A stretch of 64,000 nt of DNA, taken from CBDBBY01 sp965205055. Lineage in GTDB: Bacteria > Pseudomonadota > Alphaproteobacteria > Rhodobacterales > Rhodobacteraceae. The stretch is taken from positions 4,278,001 to 4,342,000 of the forward strand of contig OZ242030.1 of NCBI GenBank assembly GCA_965205055.1, written 5' to 3'. Made by a program: the position numbers and the translations under genes. Below the pieces are notes generated by a model. That model was not told where the DNA came from. It made no database searches and saw only the letters and a program-made list of their open reading frames with translations. Of the stretch, positions 18,386-27,469 are shown one piece after another (position 1 is the stretch's first letter; every line of letters starts with the position of its first letter).

Positions 18386-18841
18386 ATGAAAGCAATTACT
18401 GTGATTTCAGTATTTCTTCCATATTTCTTAAATTTTATTTCCATTGAAAGCAGGCACTTGAGGATTGCAATAGAAAACTACAGCGATTCATTGAATTTAC
18501 TGGTTTTCGATTCAATAGAAAGAGAGGATCTGCTTGAGTTAATTTTAAAAAACGGTGAAGTTGTTGTTGGGTTTCCTGTTAAATCATTAAATATTGGATA
18601 CAAATTTGTTGATTTAATTCCTTACGCGGGTGGATTTTATAATTTGGAAAGAAATTTAACTAAAGTTACATCTATATACTGGGCTATGGAGAATAGGAGG
18701 TTACCTCCGGAAAGGGTCGTCGAATATTCGAATCATATAGTTAGTGTAAAAGCAGAAGAGATATTGCTTGCGAGAAATTTTGATCCTCAGGTCTACAATT
18801 ATGTTTTTAGCGAGGTATTGCAAGCGACAGAGGATTCTTAG
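18386..18841 (+). CDS. Membrane-anchored protein of unknown function (AT-rich island)
   Basis: 151 aa. An N-terminal hydrophobic stretch (VISVFLPYFLNFI) precedes an LKNGEVVVGFPVKSLNIGYK segment that resembles the SH3/Sm-like LKNGKVYVGF fold seen in many small hypothetical proteins of mobile elements. The remainder is helical. The start is 3 nt after the stop of the split 70-aa ORF, so it is probably translated by coupling from the same operon. Low GC sets it apart from its surroundings. No catalytic motif is visible. Confidence 0.55.
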   Translation: MKAITVISVFLPYFLNFISIESRHLRIAIENYSDSLNLLVFDSIEREDLLELILKNGEVVVGFPVKSLNIGYKFVDLIPYAGGFYNLERNLTKVTSIYWAMENRRLPPERVVEYSNHIVSVKAEEILLARNFDPQVYNYVFSEVLQATEDS

Positions 18842-18958
18842 GTGACAATTAAGTTAAATTGAGTGCCTTTTGTATCTGTTATAATAGCTTGTTTACTTGA
18901 ATCCGCTTGTGTGTTTGGGCGCTTGATGTTCGCTACACGTTCATGCCATAAGCGGCGC

Positions 18959-19150
18959 ATGACGAATCAATCCGAATTTCCGAATGCGATGTCCGCCGAT
19001 CAGTTCGGGCATATGTTCCCGAACGACGAGGCTTGCGCGGAGGATCTCTTCCGCCGCCGCTGGCCGGGCGGCTTCGTTTGCCCGGACTGCGGGAGCAGGA
19101 ACGCGATCCGGCTCAAGCGTTTTGGCATGAAACATCTCCATCATTGGGCA
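18959..19150 (+). pseudogene. IS1595-family transposase N-terminal fragment
   Basis: Reads MSADQFGHMFPNDEACAEDL, FRRRWPGGFVCPDCGSRNA: the N-terminus and the first pair of zinc-ribbon cysteines of IS1595 transposases. The frame leaves similarity after about 60 codons. The element was cut and joined to an inverted IS110 fragment. Confidence 0.7.
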
Positions 19151-19299
19151 CACTTCGACCGTTCCCCGGCAGCGCCGAGGCTGAGCGGCGTCTGCGGGCT
19201 TTCGCTCCCCGCGCCGGGATGGCGTTCGCGGGCGTCCCCCGTTCCGGCCCGCCGGCGGTCCCGTTTCGGAGGGCTCGGCTTGCGTCAGGCCGGTCGTGT

Positions 19300-19545
19300 C
19301 GCCGCCTGTCCGGCGGCCGGCTGCTCGATGCCGTAGGCCTTCATCATGCGGATCCAGCGCGGGGCATTCCTGCGCGCCATGATCTCCCGGCAGTCGGTTC
19401 CGGGATCCGTGCAGGCTTCCGGTTCTTCAGGACCGCATGGATCACGCGGACCAGCTTGCGGGCGGTGGCGAAGACGGCCTGCTTGTAGCTCTTCCTCGTC
19501 CTGAGGGCGCGGAAGTGGCTGTGGAACTGGCATTCCTTGAGTAGT
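19300..19545 (-). pseudogene. IS110-family transposase C-terminal fragment
   Basis: The minus strand encodes RKSYKQAVFATARKLVRVIH AVLKNRKP then, in a shifted frame, DPGTDCREIMARRNAPRWIR. This is the C-terminal end typical of IS110 proteins. A one-base frameshift lies near 19410-19425. Confidence 0.65.
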
Positions 19546-19690
19546 GTGCCGATATTTCTGCAATTTCGTTCGGGCATGTCAAGCCCCGGTTTCGCGTTCC
19601 ATGCCCGTCGGTCGAGGCCGGAGGCATGAATTCTGTTTTCCGCATTTCGGATTTGGCCGCGGAGGGCGGATGCGGCCGCGCAATTGAGGG
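19545..19690 (-). repeat. Dispersed 140-bp repeat (copy 2 of 3)
   Basis: The inverse of the block at 14108-14246 and 29160-29300, including AGTAGTGTGCCGATATTTCT at one end and the GCGGAGGGCGGATGCGGCCG end. Confidence 0.55.
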
Positions 19691-19963
19691 CGCGGAACTA
19701 GCGCCTTCGCTTTTAAAATTTTCCGATCGCGTTGGCCAGCATTCCGAGCAGATATTCGTCGCTCATGGCGGCGATCTCCATCCGCCCCTTCAGCGGGTAG
19801 TCGTCGTCCATGAGGCGCACGATGTCCGGGCCGATGCGCCGGATGGCGGCGAGGCACTCCGGCCCGCCCAGGGTCCGGTTCCGCATCCGGTCCTCGTCCA
19901 TGACGACGTCCAGAACCCAGTGGACGCAGTTCTCAATCTTCCAGTGGCTGCGGACGAGCTCCA

Positions 19964-21197
19964 CGGCTATCGCATTTGATTTTCCCTTGCTTGATGCTAC
20001 TCTCGGACCGAGACGGCAACAGCCGCACCGGGCAGATCGAAGAGGCAGGCAATGGAGAAATTGCGTCGAATATTCAATGGGGTGGAGGATCCGCGCAAGA
20101 GCAACGCGACGCGCCACGACTTTCACGAGATGCTGACGGTCGCGGTGCTTTCGAGCCTGTGCGGCGGGCAGACTTGCGTCGACATGGCGGATTTCGCGAG
20201 GAACAACGAGGAGTTTCTGCGCCGATTCATGCGTTTGGAGCACGGCCCGCCCAGCCACGACGCGTTCTCGCGGCTGTTCCGGATGCTGGATCCGGTCCCG
20301 TTCGCGGCGGCTCTGGCGCGGTTCGCGGCGGTCTGGGCGAAGGCGCTTGCGGCGGAGGGCGCCCGGCAGATCGCGATCGACGGCAAGGCGCTCCGGCGCA
20401 CCTTCTCGAAGGCGTCGGAGCTTTCGCCGCTGCATCTGGCGGGCGCCTTCGCCCCGGAGTCCGGGATCGTGCTCGGGCAGGTCGCGGTCGACGGGAAGTC
20501 GAACGAGACCGCGGCGCTGCCGGCGCTGCTCGAGATGCTGGACATCGAGGGCACGGTCGTCACCGCGGACGCGATGCACACGCAGCGCGACGCCGCGGAG
20601 CGGATAACCGGCAAGGGCGGGGATTATGTCCTGGCGCTGAAGGGCAACCAGAGATCGCTCCACAAGGACGCGAAGGACTGGCTCGCGGATCCCGGGAATG
20701 CGGAGAAAATGCTTTCGCATCAAGAAGCTGGCCGCGGGCACGGACGCGAGGAGACGCGCACCGCGACGGTCTGCCACGACATCGGCCCGCTGCAGGACGC
20801 CCACCGGTGGCCGGGCCTCGCGGCGATCGGAAAGGTCGAGTCGGTCCGCGTCTCGGAAGGGCGGACCCGCACCGAAACACGTTATTACATCATGAGCCGG
20901 AAGATGTCTCCCGAGGACTTCCTGAAGGCGGTCCGGAACCACTGGGCGATCGAGAACAAGCTGCATTGGGTTCTGGACGTCCAGATGCGGGAGGACGACC
21001 TTCGGAACCGGACGGGCCACGGCCCGGAGAATCTCGCGGCGGTCCGCCGCCTGGTCGTGAGCATGGCGCACCAGATGGACGACAAGCTGTCGATCCGGCG
21101 GCGGCTCTTGCGGGCGGCTCAGGTGCCGGATTGTCGCCTCGAGATCATCGCCAACGCAGCCAAGCTCGCCGAGAAACTTTGAAGTGCGATTGCCCTG
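19964..21197 (+). mobile_element. Inner ISAs1 insertion sequence, apparently intact
   Basis: Bounded by the duplicated GGACGAGCTCCA target (10-12 bp, in the range known for ISAs1). Inverted ends are related: GGCTATCGCATTTGATTTT at the left and GGGCAATCGCACTTCAAAG as the complement of the right end. It carries a single intact transposase. Confidence 0.8.
20052..21182 (+). CDS. ISAs1-family transposase
   Basis: 376 aa, full length for the family. MEKLRRIFNGVEDPRKSNAT begins the DDE-associated N-terminal domain. Catalytic regions are RQIAIDGKALRRTFSKAS (first Asp near residue 115), GTVVTADAMHTQRDAAERI (second Asp) and VRNHWAIENKLHWVLDVQMR (Glu). It ends EIIANAAKLAEKL. No frameshift or stop is seen. 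About 50% similar by eye to the interrupted host ISAs1, so it is a different subtype. Confidence 0.9.
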   Translation: MEKLRRIFNGVEDPRKSNATRHDFHEMLTVAVLSSLCGGQTCVDMADFARNNEEFLRRFMRLEHGPPSHDAFSRLFRMLDPVPFAAALARFAAVWAKALAAEGARQIAIDGKALRRTFSKASELSPLHLAGAFAPESGIVLGQVAVDGKSNETAALPALLEMLDIEGTVVTADAMHTQRDAAERITGKGGDYVLALKGNQRSLHKDAKDWLADPGNAEKMLSHQEAGRGHGREETRTATVCHDIGPLQDAHRWPGLAAIGKVESVRVSEGRTRTETRYYIMSRKMSPEDFLKAVRNHWAIENKLHWVLDVQMREDDLRNRTGHGPENLAAVRRLVVSMAHQMDDKLSIRRRLLRAAQVPDCRLEIIANAAKLAEKL

Positions 21198-22279
21198 GGA
21201 CGAGCTCCAGCAGACGCTCCGGCGAAATCTCCGCGCTCATGATGAAATAGCGGACCGCCCGCTCCTGTTTGCCCTTCAGTTCACGGACGGCCTCGATCTT
21301 GCCGACGGCCTTGAGGCCGGGCCAATCATGTCGGCTGCCGCCGTTTGCTCCGCAAATCCTGCAGCCAGCCGACATCGTGCGAGACCGTCGCGACGCGCGT
21401 CTCGATGCGCCCGTGCCCGCAGTCAACATGCTGATATTCAAGCATTTCCTCCTGCGCCTCGGGATCGTCGAACCAGTCCCGCACGTCCTCGCGCAGCGTC
21501 TTCTGGTTGCCTTTCACCGGAAGGACGTAGTCGCCGCCCTTCTCCACGACCGGCGCCGACGCCTCGCGCTGCGTGTGCATCGCGTCGGCCGTCACCGTGC
21601 GCCCGGCCAGATCCAGAATCTCCAGAAGGGCCGGAAGCGCCGCGGTCTCGTTCGACTTCCCGTCGACCTTGACCTGGCCGAGAACGAGTCCCGCCCCGGG
21701 CTCGAACGCCTGCACCAGATGCAGCGCGGACTTGCTCGAGGCGTCCAGGATCGCGCCCTTCAGCACCTTGCCGTCGATCGCCACCTGATCCGCCGGACCG
21801 CTCGGAAGCGCCGCCAGCAGCATCTTCGCGAACTCCGTCAGAGCGGCCGCCATCTGCTCCGGATCGAGAGCGTCGGACAGGTCGGAGAACGCGTCGTGGC
21901 TCGGCGGACCGCCCCTGAGCTCCAAGAATCCTTTCAAAAACTCGTATTTGACCTTCGCGTACCGGGCGAACGAACTGCATGACGACTTGCCGGCCAGCGT
22001 CGCCAGCAGGGCGATCACCAGCATCTCGATCAAGTCATGCTTCGTGGCGTTGCTCTTGCGGGGATCGCCGACCCCTTGAAAAATAGCGCGGACTCTTTCC
22101 ATCTTCTGCCTCCGGACACTGCTCTTCGTTGTTGTTTTGACCGAAGAGTGCCAGCAGACGGCGGAAATGAAAAACAGAATTTTTTAAAAGCGAAGGCCCT
22201 AGCGCGGAACAGTTCGAGGATGACGGCCGCGTTCCGTCCGGGCAGGATCTCCTTGCGGGCATTCCGGGTCCGCGGCGCT

Positions 22280-22546
22280 CCGTCGGACCTATCAACAAGA
22301 CACGCTCAACTCTGCGTTCCGCCCCTTGGCCGCTTGCTGCCGGGCGGCCGAAAGCTCCGCCGAACCCAACGGTCCGCGATCAGCGGTCGAAACGCCGGAT
22401 TCTGGAGGTCGAAGCGGCAGCGATCTCTTCGTCGTCCAGCAGTTCCGGGCCGGGCGGTCGACCCTCGCGCCGCAAATGCAGCGCTGCCGAGCCATGAGGG
22501 CATACGGAATGATCAACGAGTCAGCAGCAGGAAATTGATAGGTCCA
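22280..22546 (+). mobile_element. IS4-family 3' end remnant
   Basis: Matches 7622-7895 in inverse orientation and the C-terminal part of 29.6-29.88 kb. It ends GGAAATTGATAGGTCC at 22528-22543. Frame disrupted. Confidence 0.65.
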
Positions 22547-22547
22547 G

Positions 22548-22672
22548 ATCCATGGCGCCCGTCGGGCGGCAACGACAATTCCTCGGCCACGAACACGCCG
22601 TTCCGGCGCGCGAACTGCTTCAGGCGGGCGGCGAAATCCGATGCCCCGCCGATCGAGTGCTGTCGACACGGA
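22548..22672 (-). pseudogene. ISKra4-type transposase internal fragment
   Basis: The minus strand reads FAARLKQFARRNGVFVAEEL SLPPDG, corresponding to GARLRQFGLRNGLVAAKELV VLSDG of the ISKra4 transposase at 29.9-31.1 kb. About 40 codons only. Confidence 0.55.
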
Positions 22673-22910
22673 CGCCGCCCCCGTCGCCCAGCGCCTCTGT
22701 CATCTCTTCCTCAAGAATCTTCTGAAGCACGCCGCGCACAAGATCGCGAACCGCGTCGCCGCCGGATCCAAGCTCCGACTTGAACTCCGCCAACTTCGCT
22801 CTGCCATGCATCCGGCCATGGCGTCGTCATTTCCTGTACAAGGGATGGTTGTTTGCGAATCCGTAGGGACTTGCCATGGCCAATCCTCAGTGAATGCTTT
22901 TTGCCGAACT
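22672..22910 (-). pseudogene. IS256-family 5' fragment (left end and transposase N-terminus)
   Basis: The minus strand encodes RAKLAEFKSELGSGGDAVRD LVRGVLQKILEEEMTEALGD, as at the start of the intact IS256 transposase at 26114. Upstream (22810-22905) lies the IS256 leader with GACTTGCCATGGC. It is truncated after about 60 codons. Confidence 0.75.
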
Positions 22911-23350
22911 TCTGCATCTCAACCATGATATTGCGTTCCCGTCGCCGACCTTGACGAAGGCCGACGACGGGGCGGCGGGAATGAATGGAGAAATGAAAGA
23001 GAGGTTTTCCGGAGTTCGGCTTCCTCTTGAGGATTCAAGGCTGAAGGCGGCGGAGACGCGGGAAAGGCCGAGGACAGCGCAAGGGCGGACAGCCGCCGGG
23101 ACGGGATCGGGAAAACCAGTGCGCATCCGCGGCGGCTCCGAGCGCGCAGCAGCGGTACGGGACGGCGCAACCATCAATGCGCCGCGTCAACAGGCCGGAC
23201 ACGCAAAAGTGCTTGACCCGACGCCCGGAATTGGACAAGAAGAAATCCCGCATCGCAATGGGGCTTCCGCATGAATCGCCCGCCCGACTTCCTCGCCCGG
23301 AAGGCTTGTTGCACCGCTGCCACTTGACCGAAAAAGCGGGATGCCCCAAT
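22911..23350 (+). mobile_element. IS1111 right-end flank and ISKra4 3' end remnants
   Basis: 22917-22978 is a dispersed repeat (also 13652-13715 and 38118-38180). 22985-23275 matches the non-coding 3' flank of the IS1111 element at 44190-44520. 23277-23350 matches the last codons and right end of ISKra4 (GCCCGACTTCCTCG, as at 31080). No gene. Confidence 0.6.
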
Positions 23351-23455
23351 TTGCAAGCTTGACTTCCAAGCGATATGACTCTTTATTGCAATATGATTCG
23401 CGGCAGGGACCGTGGAAGTTTTGTGTAGGCAAAGAACCTAGATGGAGAAACGACT

Positions 23456-25375
23456 ATGAATTGCAAACTCGTTGCCGGTCTCGCTTGCGGCATGATATTG
23501 TTGCTTGGGGCATGCTCCGGCAATCCCCCTCCCCCGGGAACATCGACCACCCCCACTCCGCCGCCGCCCGATGGAGAAGATATGACTGGCGTTGAAAACG
23601 CGCAGTTGACAGCCGCGAAGGAAGCTATAACAAAGGCTACGGATAAAGTTACAGTTGCGGAAGACGCTTTGACCGCCGTTGGTGAATCGAATACGGAGGA
23701 AAATCGAGCGACTGCGCGGGCAGCGATCAAAGAAGCCATCGATGAACTTGATAAAGCGGAGAAAGAGGTAACAAGGATATTCGGTGACGCAGAAAATGCA
23801 GCTCTCAGGGAGGCTCTGTATGCTGAGCTGAGAAAAATAAGAGGTCTCAAGGAAACCGACACGAAAAGACTTAGGATGGAGGAAGTTCCGCTCTTCTGGT
23901 TCAATAGAGCGCTCGTGCGCCAAACAATTGCGAATGGCAAGGCTAGACTTCCGGCCGATGCAACCAATGTCGCGGCGGTCACGCCAACGAATCGCACGAA
24001 ACGCACCAGTGAAACCGTTGCTACTCAGATAGCCAATACAGCTGCAGGCGTCATCAAGAGCACCGATTTAACCGATGCAAAGGCTCCCATGTATTCAGCC
24101 AACAAGAAGGTGTTTTCCAACAGCGGCGATGAATTCGTAGTAGGTGGATATGTTTCAGGAACGACTTCGGAGCAATTGCTCGACATATCCTTAAAGACAG
24201 GATTGAAGTTGACAGGTTCTGGACTTGAAATTCGTTCCGGCGGAGCAGTGGGATCGGGAACGGGCATTAATGCTTTCACTGGTGACTACTTGGACATGCG
24301 GAAGAAGATCGATACCAGCGTCGGCACAGGCATTAGTTCAGGGGGACGGGATCTGCTGATCAAGCTCGACTCACCGGTGCCTGTTTCGGCCCCAGCCACG
24401 GATGGCGGTGTTTCCAGTTGGACAGGGAACGGCGACTTCTATTGGAGGGCCATTGCTCCCGCGGGTAAGGATCATTTGGATGCAACTAAGACTGCCTATT
24501 ATACTGCGAGCACCTACACGCAACCCCTTGGATTCAAAGATCTCGGCACATACGAGGTCTGGCTATCCAATCACATCGGTAGGAACCAAAGGCTCGAGCC
24601 GACTGAAAATTCGGGAGTTATCAATTGCCCCGATGGTACCCGTTCAGATGTATACGGCGGTACTTGCCCTTCCGACGACTTGCAAGAGTATCTGGATTAT
24701 GCCGCATACGGGATGTTTGTATTTATGCCAGATGCCGCGGTCGGCGCTGCCATTCCCACTGATCGTGGCCGCATACAATCAATGCACTTCGGCTACGAGG
24801 CATTCAAAGATGAAACCGGCAAAAAGACTCAGAACATCAACGAAGCGGTCAGCGGGACTTTCCGCGGGCAGACTATCGCCACTGCATTCAAGGGCAATCG
24901 GGTGCCGGGAGGTACTACTGGAGCTACCGACCTTGAAACCAGGTTGCTGCGAGGCGATGTAGAATTGATGGTGAACATCCCGAAAACATCGGGTTCGGGA
25001 GATTTGATCGGAACGATAAGCAACTTCGCGCAGTGGACCGGTAGTATTTGGAATGACTATTCTGACGATTTCAAAGTTAGCTTTGACAATGGCACTGCCA
25101 GTCAGGCTATAACCATCACGGATGGCGGAACATTCACAGGCACAGCAAGATTGGCAGTTGGCACCACCGATCCTTTTACTATCGCCGCTACCAACGACGC
25201 CGGTGTGGGACAAGTCACAGGGAAGTTCTACGGCCCTCGCACAGATACAGCTCTCGAAATTGCAGGAAGCTGGGTTGTAGGGCATGCTACTGCTAGTCCT
25301 ACAAATGATGACGAAAAGTGGAAGATTATTGGCAGTTTCGGTGCCAAGCAACGGCCCCGAACTTCGGCCAACTAG
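23456..25375 (+). CDS. TbpB-like surface lipoprotein
   Basis: 639 aa. Signal peptide with lipobox: MNCKLVAGLACGMILLLGAC, then a Pro-rich linker. A predicted coiled coil follows (residues about 45-140: KEAITKATDKVTVAEDAL, AIKEAIDELDKAEKEV, with an ELRKIRGLKETDTKR tail). The C-terminal half is beta-rich, and its end (GQVTGKFYGPRTDTALEIAG then SWVVGH and IGSFGAKQ) is the hallmark of the C-lobe barrel of transferrin-binding-protein-like solute-binding lipoproteins. These sit on the outer membrane, often exported by Slam, and bind ligands. The coiled-coil N-terminal region is unusual for TbpB. GGAG precedes the ATG. It is followed by a strong terminator. Confidence 0.8.
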   Translation: MNCKLVAGLACGMILLLGACSGNPPPPGTSTTPTPPPPDGEDMTGVENAQLTAAKEAITKATDKVTVAEDALTAVGESNTEENRATARAAIKEAIDELDKAEKEVTRIFGDAENAALREALYAELRKIRGLKETDTKRLRMEEVPLFWFNRALVRQTIANGKARLPADATNVAAVTPTNRTKRTSETVATQIANTAAGVIKSTDLTDAKAPMYSANKKVFSNSGDEFVVGGYVSGTTSEQLLDISLKTGLKLTGSGLEIRSGGAVGSGTGINAFTGDYLDMRKKIDTSVGTGISSGGRDLLIKLDSPVPVSAPATDGGVSSWTGNGDFYWRAIAPAGKDHLDATKTAYYTASTYTQPLGFKDLGTYEVWLSNHIGRNQRLEPTENSGVINCPDGTRSDVYGGTCPSDDLQEYLDYAAYGMFVFMPDAAVGAAIPTDRGRIQSMHFGYEAFKDETGKKTQNINEAVSGTFRGQTIATAFKGNRVPGGTTGATDLETRLLRGDVELMVNIPKTSGSGDLIGTISNFAQWTGSIWNDYSDDFKVSFDNGTASQAITITDGGTFTGTARLAVGTTDPFTIAATNDAGVGQVTGKFYGPRTDTALEIAGSWVVGHATASPTNDDEKWKIIGSFGAKQRPRTSAN

Positions 25376-25410
25376 TTGGGCTTCCCTGCCGGGAAGCGGT
25401 CAAAAGCATT

Positions 25411-25441
25411 GCTGCCGCGCTATTCGGCGCGGCAGCTTTTC
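25411..25441 (+). terminator. Rho-independent terminator
   Basis: A perfect 10-bp GC stem (GCTGCCGCGC with GCGCGGCAGC), six-base loop TATTCG, followed by TTTTCTTC. It lies 36 bases downstream of the lipoprotein stop at 25375. Confidence 0.9.
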
Positions 25442-25514
25442 TTCATTTAGAGGGTAACTGAACCTGACAGCGTTTTGATAGCAGCAATTCGCTGCGATAG
25501 CGGATTTAAATCTG

Positions 25515-26020
25515 CAAACTCTTAGAGCTTGAACGAAAATTCATGAATCCGATTTTATTGTTTATCATCAGCATGTTGTCGCCCTTGCAATCCGGCGCAT
25601 CATGAAGCGGCACGAGGCCAGCTGCGCCCACGCCAAGGAGTTCTCCAAGCTCCGCTCGTAGTCCTTCCCCAAGCGCCGGCAGCGCGACATTCAGGCGAAG
25701 GTCCGTTCCACGACCCAGCGGCGTTGCAGGACCGTGAAGCCCTTGACATCCTTGGGTTTTTTGACGATCTCAAGATCGGATCCGATGCCGAGCTTCGTGA
25801 GCGCGAACGCCAGCTTTCCTCCTTGATATCCGCCGTCCGCCCAGATTTTCTGGATGCGCGGCGCCTTCTCCAGCACCCCGAGGATCACCGCCGGAGCTCC
25901 GTCCCGATCCTGCACCGAAGCCGCGTGGACGGCGAGCTCGATCGGAAACCCTTCGACGTCCACGACGAGGTGGCGCTTGCGCCCCTTGACCTTCTTGCCC
26001 GCGTCGTAGCCGATCATGTT
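25515..26020 (-). pseudogene. IS5-family transposase C-terminal fragment
   Basis: The minus strand carries YDAGKKVKGRKRHLVVDVEG FPIELAVHAASVQDRDGAP, KIWADGGYQGGKLAFAL and RRWVVERTFA; the C-terminal tail continues in another frame to about 25570. It is an inverse relative of 14247-14700, with a matching right end (GAGCTTGAACGAAAATTCATG). Cut on the 5' side by the IS256 left end at 26014. Confidence 0.75.
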
Positions 26021-27400
26021 TCAAAAGTTCTGCAAAATGCTTTCACTGAAGTTCGGTCATGGCAAGTCCATTGGTTTCGCAAACAACCATCCCTTGCAGG
26101 AAAGGACGACACCATGACCGGGATGCATAGTAGATCGAAGTTGGCCGAGTTCAAGTCGGAGCTCGGGTCCGGGGGCGACGCGGTTCGCGATCTTGTTCGG
26201 AGCATGCTTCAGGAGATTCTTGAGGAAGAGATGACCGAGGCTTTGGGCGCCGCGAAGAGCGAGCGGACGTCCGACCGTCTGGGTTATCGTTCCGGTTATT
26301 ACAAGCGTCATTTGACGACGCGGGTCGGGCAGATTGAGCTTCGCGTTCCGCAGGATCGGAACGGGGCGTTCAGCACGGAGCTGTTCGAGCGCTACGAGCG
26401 TTCGGAGAGGCGCCCTGCGGGCTTCGCTGTCGCGAACGTCTTGGCGTTGATGCAAATGCAAGTTCACGGGGTTTCGACGCGGAAGGTCGCGAAGGTGACG
26501 GAAGCGCTGTGCGGCCACGGTTTTTCGGCGTCGACGATCAGCCGTCTCAATTCGAAGCTGGATGCGGAACTCAAGAAGTTCGCGGAGCGGCGTCTGGAGG
26601 GTTCGTTTCCTTATTTGATATTGGACGCCCGCTACGAGAAGGTCCGCGAGGACGGGGTTGTCCGCGACCGGGCGGTCCTGATCGCGGTCGGTGTCGACGC
26701 GGCGGGCCGCCGTCAGGTTCTCGGCGTCGAGCTTGCGGAGGGCGAGAGCCATGCGAGCTGGCGTCGGTTCCTGGAGTCTTTGCGGGATCGCGGCCTGTGC
26801 GGCGTCGTCCAGGTTGTGTCGGACGACCATTCCGGCTTGACGAAAGCGATCCGTGAGGTTGTTCCGGAAGCCGTCCGCCAGCGGTGCTATGTCCATTTCC
26901 TGCGGAACGCCCGGGCCCATTTGAACAGGCGTTCGGGCGACGGCTGCCTCAAGGAGCTTCGCTGGATCTACGATCGTCCGAGCCTTGAGGAGGCTCGGAG
27001 GGACTTGGCCGCGTGGCTGTCGAAACGGCAGGCGTCGCAGCCGAAGCTTTGCGATTGGGTCGAGGAGACGTTCGCGTTCCTGCGGCTTCCCCGGCAGCAT
27101 CATCTTCGGATGCGTTCGACGAACATGCTCGAGCGTCCGGACGAGGAGATCAAGCGGCGGACGAAGGTCGTCCGGATTTTTCCGGACGCCCGCAGCTGTC
27201 TGCGGCTTGTCCGGGCCTTGTGCGCGGAGATCCACGAGAGCTGGATGGAGGACGGCGGCCGCTGCCCGGACATGGATCTTCTTCAGGAGCAGCGTCGGGC
27301 CGATCTGCGGAAGCTGGCGGCATGAGCGGCGCGCCGTTCGCATTCGGGGTTTTCGCCCGAGTCAATTCGCCCAAGGCGCGGCCAGCATGGAAAGCCTGTG
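26014..27400 (+). mobile_element. IS256-family insertion sequence, apparently intact
   Basis: The left end GATCATGTTTCAAAAGTTCT begins at 26014 and is shared with truncated copies at 39661 and 51131. The 100-bp leader ends at the transposase ATG 26114. The right end is uncertain: a block shared with the remnant at 31480-31570 runs to about 27400. Confidence 0.75.
26114..27325 (+). CDS. IS256-family (mutator-type) transposase
   Basis: 403 aa, normal family length. MTGMHSRSKLAEFKSELGSG begins the protein. Then come RSGYYKRHLTTRVGQIELRV, FPYLILDARYEKVREDGVVR (first Asp), VVQVVSDDHSGLTKAIREVV (second Asp), QRCYVHFLRNARAHL (the C/H signature) and MRSTNMLERPDEEIKRRTKV (Glu). A frame open upstream to 25724 is an artefact of the adjacent IS5 remnant. 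Probably active. Confidence 0.9.
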   Translation: MTGMHSRSKLAEFKSELGSGGDAVRDLVRSMLQEILEEEMTEALGAAKSERTSDRLGYRSGYYKRHLTTRVGQIELRVPQDRNGAFSTELFERYERSERRPAGFAVANVLALMQMQVHGVSTRKVAKVTEALCGHGFSASTISRLNSKLDAELKKFAERRLEGSFPYLILDARYEKVREDGVVRDRAVLIAVGVDAAGRRQVLGVELAEGESHASWRRFLESLRDRGLCGVVQVVSDDHSGLTKAIREVVPEAVRQRCYVHFLRNARAHLNRRSGDGCLKELRWIYDRPSLEEARRDLAAWLSKRQASQPKLCDWVEETFAFLRLPRQHHLRMRSTNMLERPDEEIKRRTKVVRIFPDARSCLRLVRALCAEIHESWMEDGGRCPDMDLLQEQRRADLRKLAA

Positions 27401-27469
27401 GACAATCCCTTCCGGCGCTGTCGGCGCGCGTCCTGCTCCGGGCCGGGATTGACCACATCCAGTACATCT

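Larger units (their letters stand above)
19713..22102 (-). pseudogene. ISAs1 transposase, split by the inner ISAs1
   Basis: The N-terminal part starts MERVRAIFQGVGDPRKSNAT and includes PADQVAIDGKVLKGAILDA (Asp), GRTVTADAMHTQREASA (Asp), VKGNQKTLREDVRDWFDD and, after a frame change near 21335, YFIMSAEISPERLLELV. The C-terminal part resumes as VELVRSHWKIENCVHWVLDV (Glu region) and ends ANAIGKF at 19713. The interruption plus the frame change makes it non-functional. Confidence 0.8.
19692..22195 (-). mobile_element. ISAs1 element (outer copy) interrupted by a second ISAs1
   Basis: Ends read CGCCTTCGCTTTTAAAA at 19696 and the complement TTTTAAAAGCGAAGGCC near 22193. An apparent CGCGGAAC duplication lies on both sides. 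The transposase on the minus strand is split: residues 1 to about 290 at 22102-21198 and the C-terminal 80 residues at 19963-19713. The inner element inserted at GGACGAGCTCCA, present on both sides of it (19952-19963 and 21198-21209). Confidence 0.75.

Noticed and set aside
19713..21071. A 452-codon minus-strand ORF
   Set aside because: Only its last 95 codons (outer ISAs1 C-terminus) are real; the rest is antisense to the inner ISAs1 transposase.
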